The translations under genes were made by a program, and so were the position numbers. Below, piece by piece: positions 1 through 7,000 of a stretch of DNA of 38,336 nucleotides. The notes beneath the pieces are model-generated. The model was not told the origin of the DNA and did no database searches. It worked only from the letters and a program-made list of their open reading frames with translations. This stretch comes from Candidatus Babelota bacterium (lineage in GTDB: Bacteria > Babelota > Babeliae > Babelales > Vermiphilaceae), in NCBI GenBank assembly GCA_013287855.1, contig JABDCY010000010.1:1-38336 (forward strand), given 5' to 3'. Each line of letters opens with the position of its first letter. Position 1 is the first letter of the stretch.

Positions 1-315
1 GGCACAGGCAACCCATTTTTCACGACCGACACCAGCGCCATCTTGCGCGGTCTACAAATAAAAGCTCACGAGGTCTGGAAAGGCACCAATGTTGATGGCA
101 TATATTCTGCAGATCCAAGAAAAAATCCGCAGGCAGAATTTCTTAATGAAGTCACCTATGCCCAAGCCCTTGAAAAAAAATATGGCATCATGGATTCAGC
201 AGCTTTTGCCCTTGGCTCAGAACACAACATAAATTTGCGAATTTTTAATATTTTTGCACCACAAGCACTCGAGCGCGCTGCTCATCATGAACAATTTGGA
301 ACCATTATTCGTTAA
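1..315 (+). CDS. pyrH: UMP kinase, 3' part (cut by window edge)
   Basis: The reading frame is open from base 1, so this is the C-terminal 104 residues of a longer gene. It begins with GTGNPFFTTDTSA, the nucleotide-binding segment of bacterial hexameric UMP kinases, and continues with VDGIYSADPRKNP, matching the family pattern V-D-G-[VI]-Y-x-x-D-P. The enzyme phosphorylates UMP to UDP in pyrimidine nucleotide synthesis in the cytoplasm. The end of the protein (MDSAAFALGSEHNINLRIFNI) fits the conserved family C-terminus. frr follows 40 bases downstream on the same strand, the usual bacterial pyrH-frr order, which supports both calls. Confidence 0.96.
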   Translation, partial: GTGNPFFTTDTSAILRGLQIKAHEVWKGTNVDGIYSADPRKNPQAEFLNEVTYAQALEKKYGIMDSAAFALGSEHNINLRIFNIFAPQALERAAHHEQFGTIIR

Positions 316-355
316 TTCGCCTTCGCATAAAGCTATGGCGTAAGAAGGACACGTT

Positions 356-943
356 ATGAAACAAATCGTACTGGTAGAAAATAATACCAAAGATTTTGAA
401 AAGGCAATGGACGAGGAAATGAATAAAGCGATTAAGCATTTTGAGGGCGAACTCATCAAAATTCGCACTAATCGCGCGCATACCTCGATGGTGGAAAATA
501 TTCCCGTGTCAGTCTATGGCGAACAAGCTATGCCGCTCAAAAATATGGCAGCTCTTTCTGCTCCAGAACCTAAGCTCATTGTGATTCAGCCATGGGACCT
601 TGGCATAATAGCCGACATCGAAAAAGCACTACAGGAATCAGATCTTGGCGTTACGCCAATCAACGATGGCAAGCTAATCCGCATCCAGTTGCCAGATATC
701 ACTACCTCACGTCGTGATGAACTCATCAAGTTGCTCCATAAAAAATTAGAAGATTGCAAAGTTGCGGCCCGCAATATCCGTAAAGATTTTAATAACCTCA
801 TCCGCGATGCAAAAAAAGATAAAGAAATCTCAGAGAACTTTGCTAATCGTCTTGAAGATCTTTTGCAGAAAATTACTGATAAATATACAGCTCAAGCCCA
901 AAAACTCAGTGATACCAAAGAAAAAGATCTCAAGATTGTCTAA
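356..943 (+). CDS. frr: Ribosome recycling factor
   Basis: This 195-residue protein is close to the usual 185 residues. It carries the family landmarks: ALEHFEGELIKIRTNRAHTS-like text near residues 27-45 (here HFEGELIKIRTNRAHTSMVE) and a C-terminal helix with IRDAKKDKEISEN near 148-160. RRF splits post-termination ribosomes together with EF-G. It is about ten residues longer than typical at the N-terminus (MKQIVLVENN). The ATG at 356 follows AAGGACACGTT, a usable ribosome-binding site. It is probably co-transcribed with pyrH, and a long-loop hairpin follows the stop codon. Confidence 0.97.
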   Translation: MKQIVLVENNTKDFEKAMDEEMNKAIKHFEGELIKIRTNRAHTSMVENIPVSVYGEQAMPLKNMAALSAPEPKLIVIQPWDLGIIADIEKALQESDLGVTPINDGKLIRIQLPDITTSRRDELIKLLHKKLEDCKVAARNIRKDFNNLIRDAKKDKEISENFANRLEDLLQKITDKYTAQAQKLSDTKEKDLKIV

Positions 944-1016
944 GCCTGACTCTTCGGCTTTGCTTCCAGCCGTCGCCTGCGGCTATGGCGTACACAGCAA
1001 GACAGGCTTTATTTTC
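942..1016 (+). terminator. Possible terminator hairpin after frr
   Basis: AAGCCTG at 942-948, overlapping the frr stop, can pair with CAGGCTT at 1003-1009, followed by a weak T-rich stretch. The loop is long and itself contains GC-rich palindromic bits (GCCTGCGGC). It looks like a repeat-derived element used as an operon end. The folding is inferred by eye. Confidence 0.4.
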
Positions 1017-1060
1017 TTACCGTCTGTGTTACAGTAATATACATCTTTGAAAATATTTAT

Positions 1061-1133
1061 GGGCTGCTAGCTCAATTGGTAGAGCGACAGACTCTTAATC
1101 TGCAGGTTGTTGGTTCGATTCCAACGCAGCCCA
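1061..1133 (+). tRNA. tRNA-Lys (anticodon CTT)
   Basis: Cloverleaf read directly. The acceptor stem GGGCTGC (1061-1067) pairs with GCAGCCC (1126-1132) with discriminator A. The D-arm is GCTC-AATTGGTA-GAGC. The anticodon stem CAGA/TCTG encloses loop CTCTTAA, so the anticodon is CTT (lysine, codon AAG). The T-arm is GTTGG-TTCGATT-CCAAC. The 3' CCA is not encoded. Confidence 0.95.
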
Positions 1134-1338
1134 TACTTCGCTAAAGCTTCGTATGGCAAGCCACCTAGGATTAAATAAGCGAAGTATGCGCCCTTCGTAG
1201 CTCATTAGAGCGAAGTAGGGCTAGTCGCGCAGGCTACGCCTGGCTGACGCCATCTTTTCAAAGGAGTTAGATAAAGCTGTTGGGCCATTGATGTCATCCT
1301 GACCCTGAAATAAATTCAGGGTGACAAATCAGGATCCA
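1132..1338. repeat. Repeat-rich spacer between two tRNA genes
   Basis: This 313-base gap (1134-1446) holds no gene that I can support. CATACTTCGCT (1132-1142) is the inverse of AGCGAAGTATG (1178-1188), and the AGCGAAGTA word recurs near 1213 and again around 31850-31925. At 1290-1338 there is a diverged relative of the 30-bp repeat found at 16182, 30945 and 31110, here with an internal hairpin CCCTGAA/TTCAGGG. These look like dispersed palindromic repeat elements. Confidence 0.6.
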
Positions 1339-1446
1339 TTTTTTGGAAGCCAGGCAAACAGATCCTTGAATTAACGTTGCAATAAAAATAAACTAGCCTT
1401 CACAAGTTTTAATTTGGTCCCACAACTGACAACAGTTTGGGAAAAG

Positions 1447-1528
1447 GCAAGAGTGGCGGAATTGGTAGACGCGCTGGACTTAGGATCCAGTACCGAAAGG
1501 TGTGGGGGTTCGAGTCCCTTCTCTTGCA
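1447..1528 (+). tRNA. tRNA-Leu (anticodon TAG)
   Basis: Class II tRNA of 82 nt. The acceptor GCAAGAG (1447-1453) pairs with CTCTTGC (1521-1527), discriminator A. The D-loop contains AATTGGTAGAC. The anticodon stem CTGGA/TCCAG encloses CTTAGGA, giving anticodon TAG (leucine, codon CTA). A short variable arm (TACCGAAAGGTGT) and the T-arm GGGGG-TTCGAGT-CCCTT follow. CCA is not encoded. The trigger factor start codon lies only 18 bases downstream, so the two may share a transcript. Confidence 0.95.
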
Positions 1529-1546
1529 TTAAAAAAAGGAGCTTTA

Positions 1547-2848
1547 ATGGCACAAGAAGCAACGTCTTTACATTTCCACGTAGATTACAAGCATCCTACA
1601 TTATGCACAGCCACAGTAAAAATTCCGCCCCGTTTAGTCGATGCAATTTACCAAGAAACGCTGCAAGGCCAAAAACAATACACGTCTGCGCAAGGCTTTC
1701 GCCAAGGCAATGTACCGGTTGGCTATATCGAGCATAATTTTAGAGCAAGCTTGCTTGAACATCTGAAAGAATTTCTTTTCAAGCATATGGTGCTCAGTTA
1801 TTTGTACAAAGAAATTCGCTTACAAAAACTCACGCTTGCTGGCGAGCCACGCCTTACCGATATCTTTCTTGAACCTCATCGCACCGCCGAATTTTCATTC
1901 GAGTGTTCACTGTTTCCTTCAGTTATCTTACAAAACTGGAAATTTTTCCCCTTCAAAGCGCCAAAGCGCAAAAATTACAAAGACCTTGATCGTCAAGTTG
2001 ACACGTTTATTAAAGATGAACGTGATGCTGCGGACAAACACGATGCAAAAACCATCCACACAAATGACTGGGTCTGCTTTGATATGACGTTGGTTGATGC
2101 CAAAAACAAGCCGATCTTTGGTACGTACAAGGAACGTCTTTGGCTTAAAATTGGTGATGAAGAGGCTGATCAAGAATTCCGGGACCTCTTTTTAGGCAAA
2201 CAGGTGGGTGATCTTATTCGTTCAAACAACATCTGCCTGCAAGAATATTTTAGTGATTTCCTTAACACTAATTATTGTTTATGTCTTGAGATTAAAGATA
2301 TTTTAAGCCATAACTTTTTCTGCTTTGAACTATTCAAAAAACACTTCAGATTAAAAACTAATAAAGAAATGTTGCAAAAACTGATCGAAGTTTTTTCGTA
2401 TCGCAATGATATGACGCAGCGCAGAGCAATTATCGAAGAGACGTTTAAAATTCTCCTCGCAAAGCATCAGTTTGATGCACCGAATCATCTCGTATTGCGC
2501 CAACAAAAATTGGTGATGGATGCCGTACAAGAAAATCCTGACTACAATGTCTATCGATCCCAACACGATTTCAAAGAGCGGGTTCGCGACCTGGCTGAAA
2601 AACAAATCAAAGAAGTTATGATCATCGATCAAATTGCATATCAAGAAGATATTATCGCTACGGATGATGACATTAAGTGTTATCTCAACTTCATCAAGCG
2701 ACAACGCATGAAGGACTTTTTATATTTCCAGCTGCCTGAAACAAAAGTAGGCGGGCAAGAATTACCACTTTCTTCGGAATTTTTGAAACAATATTGTTTG
2801 CGCGAGAAAACCTTAAATTATATAATTTATCATCTGACGAAGAAGTAA
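1547..2848 (+). CDS. tig: Trigger factor (ribosome-associated chaperone), divergent
   Basis: 433 residues, about the length of trigger factors. The N-terminal domain contains GFRQGNVPVGYI at roughly residues 47-58, matching the ribosome-docking signature GFRxGxxP. A central FKBP-like segment around 170-225 (WVCFDMTLVDAKNKPIFG, then IGDEEADQEFRDLFLGKQVGD) matches the peptidyl-prolyl isomerase domain, and the rest is helical, like the chaperone C-domain. The frame is open further upstream into the tRNA-Leu gene. I chose ATG 1547 because AAAGGAG lies just before it. Overall conservation is low, so isomerase activity is uncertain. Confidence 0.85.
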   Translation: MAQEATSLHFHVDYKHPTLCTATVKIPPRLVDAIYQETLQGQKQYTSAQGFRQGNVPVGYIEHNFRASLLEHLKEFLFKHMVLSYLYKEIRLQKLTLAGEPRLTDIFLEPHRTAEFSFECSLFPSVILQNWKFFPFKAPKRKNYKDLDRQVDTFIKDERDAADKHDAKTIHTNDWVCFDMTLVDAKNKPIFGTYKERLWLKIGDEEADQEFRDLFLGKQVGDLIRSNNICLQEYFSDFLNTNYCLCLEIKDILSHNFFCFELFKKHFRLKTNKEMLQKLIEVFSYRNDMTQRRAIIEETFKILLAKHQFDAPNHLVLRQQKLVMDAVQENPDYNVYRSQHDFKERVRDLAEKQIKEVMIIDQIAYQEDIIATDDDIKCYLNFIKRQRMKDFLYFQLPETKVGGQELPLSSEFLKQYCLREKTLNYIIYHLTKK

Positions 2849-2910
2849 TGGTTCGTAGACAACAGAGGAAACGTATTTAACATTTTGAATAATCAGAGAT
2901 TTCTTCTATT

Positions 2911-3024
2911 CCGTTCGTGGTGAGTGATTTGCGAAGGTTTCCGAGCAAATTGTATCGAACCATAAAATCCTTATGAAAAGACCCTTCGATACACCTCGCA
3001 AGGCTCGGCACTCAGGGCGAACGG
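2911..3024. repeat. Palindromic repeat element
   Basis: In the gap between tig and trxB. The ends CCGTTCGTGGTGAGTG (2911-2926) and CACTCAGGGCGAACGG (3009-3024) are inverted copies with three mismatches. The interior contains CAAATTGTATCGAACCATAA and CCTTCGATACACCTCGCA, words shared with the element at 15368-15532. It is one member of a dispersed family in this window (others at 12858, 15368, 33420). No protein-coding sequence seen. Confidence 0.75.
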
Positions 3025-3125
3025 TAGGGAAGATAAAACCCTCCTCTAGCAAAATCAAGGGACAGGATGACACCAATACCAAAAATCAATTTGTTCGACT
3101 AACTAATAAGTTCGGATGCTAAAAC

Positions 3126-4058
3126 ATGGAAAAAAATCAAGTCCACAAATTAATTATTATAGGCTCAGGCCCTGCGGGATACACCGCAGCAATCTATGCT
3201 GCTCGTGCAGCTCTCAATCCTCTGGTGATCGAAGGAAAAAATCCCGGCGGCCAACTCATGGGCACCAGCTATGTTGAAAACTGGCCCGGCGATAAACGCG
3301 TTCTTGGCCCCGAGCTTATGGTGCGCATGAAAGAACATGCACAAAGTCTAGGCACCACCTTCATGGCACATGACATTGTCAAAGTCAATTTCAGCAAACG
3401 GCCATTCACCCTTTGGACTAATCGTGATAAGGAGCTGAAATGCCATGCAGTTATCATCGCAACGGGCGCCACATCAAAACGACTATGTGTTCCTGGCGAA
3501 GATGACTACTGGGGCAAGGGTGTCACTACCTGCGCCGTATGCGATGGTGCATTCTACAAAGATAAAGACGTGATCATTGTTGGCGGTGGCGACACAGCCA
3601 TGGAAGATGCGTCATTTATGACCAAATACACTAACAAGATAACTATCATTCAGGTAATGGAAAAGCTCACAGCGTCGGCCGCAATGCAAGAGCGCGTGCT
3701 GAATAACAAAGACATAAAGATTTTGTACAACAGCACCATCACTGCTATGTATGGTGATGGCAAACATGTCACGCAAGTGACTATAAAAGATACTAAAACC
3801 GGCAAGGAAACTAAAAAATCTACCGATGCAGTTTTCGTCGCCATTGGTCTCAACCCCAACACACAAATTTTTAAAGGGCATATCGCCTTAGACAAGTACG
3901 GCTACGTTGACGTCAAAAATCACACGCATACTTCCGTTGAAGGTGTATTCGTAGCTGGTGATGCAGCGGATTACCGCTACCGACAAGCAATAACTTCGGC
4001 GGGCACTGGATGCATGGCAGCTTTGGATGCAGAGCGATATTTATCTGAACAAAAATAG
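3126..4058 (+). CDS. trxB: Thioredoxin reductase (NADPH)
   Basis: 310 residues, the family length. The FAD-binding GxGxxG is seen as IIGSGPAGYTAAIYAARA near residues 11-28. The redox-active CxxC is CAVC in TTCAVCDGAFY near 136. The NADPH-binding glycine motif follows in IIVGGGDTAMEDA. The C-terminal FAD segment is GVFVAGDAAD. The enzyme reduces thioredoxin in the cytoplasm with electrons from NADPH. A small secreted-protein gene starts 13 bases after the stop, so read-through is possible. Confidence 0.97.
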   Translation: MEKNQVHKLIIIGSGPAGYTAAIYAARAALNPLVIEGKNPGGQLMGTSYVENWPGDKRVLGPELMVRMKEHAQSLGTTFMAHDIVKVNFSKRPFTLWTNRDKELKCHAVIIATGATSKRLCVPGEDDYWGKGVTTCAVCDGAFYKDKDVIIVGGGDTAMEDASFMTKYTNKITIIQVMEKLTASAAMQERVLNNKDIKILYNSTITAMYGDGKHVTQVTIKDTKTGKETKKSTDAVFVAIGLNPNTQIFKGHIALDKYGYVDVKNHTHTSVEGVFVAGDAADYRYRQAITSAGTGCMAALDAERYLSEQK

Positions 4059-4071
4059 TTTGGAGAAAAAT

Positions 4072-4656
4072 ATGAGCAATAAATTACTCCGGTCCCTAGT
4101 TAGCTTTGTATTTTGTGCCCAGCTTATGTGCATGGATAAATCTGACAAAACATTACAACAATATTTCGAACCTGGGAATTTTGAAAATTGCATACGGATC
4201 GTGCAATATTTGGGTTTTTACAAAAATCACGATTCCTGGGGCGTGAATTCATATACCCGAACACAGCAAACTATATTTGACGGTAAGCAAATTTACAATA
4301 GACAAACCTCTCCAAATTACAAATATCATTATTCAAATCAGACCGTATCCATGGAAGAAGATGGTTTCGACATCTACTCCTCACAAGGCTCTTTGGAAAA
4401 AATACTTGCCGACCTATTTGTAGCAGAGAATAAAGAACTACTCAGTTTATCGTTGCCAAAAGAAACATCTCTCTTAGTTTATTATAATAAACCGTGGGCG
4501 TTTGAGCGAGACAATGAAAGTTATAACATCACCATAAGTAAAAAAAATTGCACGTCAGACGACTATTGCATGTTAGAAAAACCCCTAAGTGGTCCGGAAT
4601 TGTTTGCCAAAATTAAGCAGATGTTATCGCAAGCAGAAGAAAAAAAAGATACCTAA
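4072..4656 (+). CDS. Small secreted protein, tandem family member 1
   Basis: 194 residues with no recognised family. The N-terminus (MSNKLLRSLVSFVFCAQLMCMDKSDK) is a signal peptide. The frame is open upstream into trxB, but ATG 4072 follows TTTGGAGAAAAAT, a clear ribosome-binding site. The mature part has a polar beta-rich first half and then the segment LFVAENKELLSLSLPKETSLLVYY, which matches DNKDFLSLALPEETVLRF in the next gene and RYDFLRKLTLPANTGLLV in the third. I infer a shared fold and probably a periplasmic or exported location. Confidence 0.8.
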   Translation: MSNKLLRSLVSFVFCAQLMCMDKSDKTLQQYFEPGNFENCIRIVQYLGFYKNHDSWGVNSYTRTQQTIFDGKQIYNRQTSPNYKYHYSNQTVSMEEDGFDIYSSQGSLEKILADLFVAENKELLSLSLPKETSLLVYYNKPWAFERDNESYNITISKKNCTSDDYCMLEKPLSGPELFAKIKQMLSQAEEKKDT

Positions 4657-4674
4657 CTCAATGATAGGAACCCA

Positions 4675-5295
4675 ATGTTTATACGCTTAATTTTGAGTTT
4701 GCCATTGCTCATAATTCTATGCAATGTGATGATTCTTCAAAGTATGGATACTGCTGATCTTTTTCCAGGATACAATGATGGACTAACAACCGCAGGTCGA
4801 ATGGCTTTAGACGAACAATTGCGAAAAGCTGAAACTCGGCAACGCAGCAATAATTGTTTACAAGTCACAAAGACTACCAACGGATGGACATGCACGACGG
4901 GTACCGTAACGCACGTCACAAAAGATAACAAAGTATGGAAAAGCTATCCAATCTATTCAATGCAATTTTCAAGCAATGATATAACCACCAAAACCCAAGG
5001 GTTTGATGCTAATGAATATCCCATTGATGAGTCATTTGAAAAAAAATTGGTAGAAACATTCATACATGACAACAAAGATTTTTTGAGTTTAGCACTGCCA
5101 GAAGAAACGGTACTTCGTTTCAAACGCCTTCAATTCTGTCCTAGCTATGTAAAAGATGGGTATGCCACGTTAGACTTACATAATGCCACTAAACCGCATG
5201 TGCAGCATATCGTTGAAAATTATGAAGATGGCATCTCAGAACAAGCGTTACTTCATAAAACCCGTGATTTAATATCCAAACTGAATAACTCCTGA
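4675..5295 (+). CDS. Small secreted protein, tandem family member 2
   Basis: 206 residues with no recognised family. The signal peptide is MFIRLILSLPLLIILCNVMI followed by a short link to MDTADLF. The middle contains KVWKSYPIYSMQF, which matches ELWKGRPTYSLLF in the third family member. The C-terminal half has the shared LALPEET motif. It lies 18 bases after member 1, so it is probably the same transcript, with GATAGGAACCCA before the ATG. The duplicated segment beginning near 5331 suggests that members 2 and 3 arose by a tandem duplication that also took in the start of rpmH. Confidence 0.8.
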   Translation: MFIRLILSLPLLIILCNVMILQSMDTADLFPGYNDGLTTAGRMALDEQLRKAETRQRSNNCLQVTKTTNGWTCTTGTVTHVTKDNKVWKSYPIYSMQFSSNDITTKTQGFDANEYPIDESFEKKLVETFIHDNKDFLSLALPEETVLRFKRLQFCPSYVKDGYATLDLHNATKPHVQHIVENYEDGISEQALLHKTRDLISKLNNS

Positions 5296-5332
5296 GCTCG
5301 TGAGCTTCAATATAGTTCCCGCGAGGGGGGAT

Positions 5333-5361
5333 TTGAAAATATCACAATTTGGCGATATACT
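5333..5361 (+). promoter_or_regulatory. Sigma-70-type promoter, copy of the rpmH promoter
   Basis: TTGAAA (5333-5338), a 17-base spacer and TATACT (5356-5361). The -10 begins 59 bases before the ATG at 5415. The same spacing and similar flanks are found at rpmH (6211-6239, ATG 6293). This copy is closer to consensus than the rpmH original. Confidence 0.7.
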
Positions 5362-5414
5362 AAGTACTATTAAGACGAATTTTACCTATAGGGTTATAAT
5401 TTTAGGGGATTATC

Positions 5415-6230
5415 ATGTCAGTAACGCACTTTAAAAAAAATAGGCGGGGTAGTTGGATGAAAATACATAACATTCTAGTATCATTAGCATGTTGTACATT
5501 TATAAATATGGCCATGTGTATGTCGGATGATGATGGTGAGGACTCCGAATTGAGCAATAAAAAGCCTGAGAATTTCGTTGAATATCAACGAGGTCTTCGC
5601 CAAACAGCTTTAATAGACACGACTATATCGGCACGACTAAGAAATGACTCTGTAAAATATACCGTTAGTTCTAACGTTCGAGTCACAGAAAATGGCAAGG
5701 AGCTATGGAAAGGTAGACCAACGTATTCCTTATTGTTTCACACTGACGAACGAAAAAATAATAGATACGTCGATTGCACCATGGATATTTATCAGGGCGT
5801 AGAAAGAGAGGAACAGGATTTTGACGATGAGTTTTATCCGTCCCGACATCATCAAAAGCGACTAGAATGTTTTATCCTACGATATGATTTTTTGAGAAAA
5901 CTAACATTACCTGCAAACACAGGTCTTTTAGTTACCAGAACTTATTTCAAAACTCCCCTTGATGATATGCTGGGTAGCAAGACCTGGGTTGAGGAAATAC
6001 TGGGTAGGGAGGAACGTTTCACAACAGACGAGGTCCGCCAATTCCTAAAGTCGATACAACGTGATAAGTCTATGACAACTCTCCAATTTGAGGATGAGCC
6101 ATTTAGTAAACGGATAACTAATCCTAAAATTGATTTCATATCACATTCACGGCAGGTACTAGAAGATGAAACCAATGAGTGGGTACGAGAGCGCGAGGAC
6201 CAGAATCAATTTGAAAAAACTACAATTTAG
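5415..6230 (+). CDS. Secreted protein, tandem family member 3, with an L34-derived N-terminus
   Basis: 271 residues from ATG 5415. The first codons, MSVTHFKKNRR, copy the start of ribosomal protein L34 ([11 protein letters not shown] at 6293). The leader and promoter in front are copied too. A signal peptide then begins at an internal ATG (5457): MKIHNILVSLACCTFINMAMCM. I keep 5415 because it has the copied leader TTTTAGGGGATTATC, but 5457 is possible. The mature part shows the family motifs ELWKGRPTYSLLF and FLRKLTLPANTGLLV and ends in a charged tail. The -35 of the rpmH promoter lies inside the last codons. Function unknown. Confidence 0.75.
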   Translation: MSVTHFKKNRRGSWMKIHNILVSLACCTFINMAMCMSDDDGEDSELSNKKPENFVEYQRGLRQTALIDTTISARLRNDSVKYTVSSNVRVTENGKELWKGRPTYSLLFHTDERKNNRYVDCTMDIYQGVEREEQDFDDEFYPSRHHQKRLECFILRYDFLRKLTLPANTGLLVTRTYFKTPLDDMLGSKTWVEEILGREERFTTDEVRQFLKSIQRDKSMTTLQFEDEPFSKRITNPKIDFISHSRQVLEDETNEWVREREDQNQFEKTTI

Positions 6231-6239
6231 CGATACACT
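6211..6239 (+). promoter_or_regulatory. rpmH promoter
   Basis: TTGAAA (6211-6216), 17 bases, TACACT (6234-6239). The -35 overlaps the 3' end of the preceding secreted-protein gene. The predicted untranslated leader to rpmH is about 47 bases and contains TTTTAAGGATTTATC before the ATG. Confidence 0.65.
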
Positions 6240-6292
6240 AAGGAATATTAGAATTATCATACCCGTAAAGTCATAGATTTTAAGGATTTATC

Positions 6293-6439
6293 ATGTCAGT
6301 AACGCAATTCAAAAAAAGCAGAAAAAAACGCAATAGAAAACACGGCTTTTTTGCCCGTATGGCTACTCGTCATGGTCGCAAGATTATGAACCGTCGCAGA
6401 GCTTCAGGTAGAAAACGCCTCGCAGTTCACGGCTACTAA
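6293..6439 (+). CDS. rpmH: Ribosomal protein L34
   Basis: 48 codons, too short for many ORF callers. The protein is [20 protein letters not shown] at the start, then [21 protein letters not shown] and a tail ending LAVHGY. This is the L34 pattern (H-G-F-x-x-R-M-x-T-x-x-G-R-x-[IV]-[IL]-x-x-R-R-x-x-G-R-x-x-L). L34 is a basic protein of the large ribosomal subunit. rnpA follows nine bases after the stop, the usual bacterial order. The tail is slightly longer than usual. Confidence 0.97.
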   Translation: MSVTQFKKSRKKRNRKHGFFARMATRHGRKIMNRRRASGRKRLAVHGY

Positions 6440-6448
6440 GACTTATCA

Positions 6449-6823
6449 ATGCCGCGTAGTGCCCAAACTATTTCCCATTTCTCTCCTAAAGAAATTTCAC
6501 AGCTATTTAAGAAAGCCCGGCGCGTCCTCACGCATCCGGGCCTTCATATTTTGGTGGCACCCGCCAACCAGTCCTTGGGCCGTGTCTTGGTCGTTACCAG
6601 CCGCAAAATTGGCAATGCCCCTACCCGCAATAAAATCCGGCGCCAACTTAAGGCTATTTTCTATGAAGAAAAGTTATATGAAAAAGGGGCCGATTGCGTC
6701 GTCATTGTGAAACTAGGGGGACCAAATCTTGACTTTCCACACCTCAAAGAGCTCCTGCTTAAGGCATTCGCTATTTATGCAACTACTCAAACACATCCCT
6801 CAACTGATCGCCAAGCTTCTTAG
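6449..6823 (+). CDS. rnpA: Ribonuclease P protein component
   Basis: 124 residues, a normal length. The diagnostic RNR-type helix is seen as SRKIGNAPTRNKIRRQLKA near residues 50-69 (family pattern K-x-x-G-x-A-x-x-R-N-x-x-[KR]-R). The protein binds RNase P RNA and helps process the 5' ends of tRNA precursors. It lies directly after rpmH, and its last 47 bases overlap yidD in another frame, so rpmH, rnpA and yidD are probably one transcript. The ribosome-binding site is weak. Confidence 0.95.
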   Translation: MPRSAQTISHFSPKEISQLFKKARRVLTHPGLHILVAPANQSLGRVLVVTSRKIGNAPTRNKIRRQLKAIFYEEKLYEKGADCVVIVKLGGPNLDFPHLKELLLKAFAIYATTQTHPSTDRQAS

Positions 6824-6989
6824 TTTTATGATCATGGGCCTGCGCCCATTGTTGGGGCCAGCCACCTGCCGATTTCCCATTTCATGTGGTGAGTTTGCAG
6901 TACAGGTGTTACAAAAAAAGCCTTTGTATAAGGCCGCTTGGGCCATCATACAAAGGCTTTTAGTTTGTATTTCTGTGCGAAAATCTTAA
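6777..6989 (+). CDS. yidD: Membrane protein insertion efficiency factor YidD, truncated C-terminus
   Basis: 70 residues from ATG 6777. The core LRPLLGPATCRFPISCGEFAVQVL matches the YidD pattern (P-L-L-G-P-x-C-R-F-x-P-[ST]-C-S-x-Y-A-x-E-A-[LI]) and keeps the two cysteines five residues apart. YidD assists the YidC insertase at the inner membrane. The usual C-terminal stretch with H-P-G-G-x-D-P-V-P is absent: the protein ends QRLLVCISVRKS. A strong hairpin is embedded in these last codons. yidC is not downstream here; a convergent gene follows after 11 bases. An upstream in-frame ATG (6729) lies inside rnpA and is less likely. Confidence 0.85.
   Translation: MQLLKHIPQLIAKLLSFMIMGLRPLLGPATCRFPISCGEFAVQVLQKKPLYKAAWAIIQRLLVCISVRKS
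6916..6966 (+). terminator. Terminator-like hairpin inside the end of yidD
   Basis: A 14-bp perfect stem: AAAAGCCTTTGTAT (6916-6929) pairs with ATACAAAGGCTTTT (6948-6961), and GGCC/GGCC inside the loop can extend it. The stem ends in a T run and then TAGTTTGTATTT. It lies wholly inside the yidD reading frame and is the only strong stop signal of the rpmH-rnpA-yidD operon. It can also act for the convergent gene. Confidence 0.75.
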
Positions 6990-7000
6990 TGTATTTTATT

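Noticed and set aside
1132-1260. CRISPR-like repeats
   Set aside because: Words recur (AGCGAAGTA) but without regular spacing or unique spacers, and no cas genes are present.
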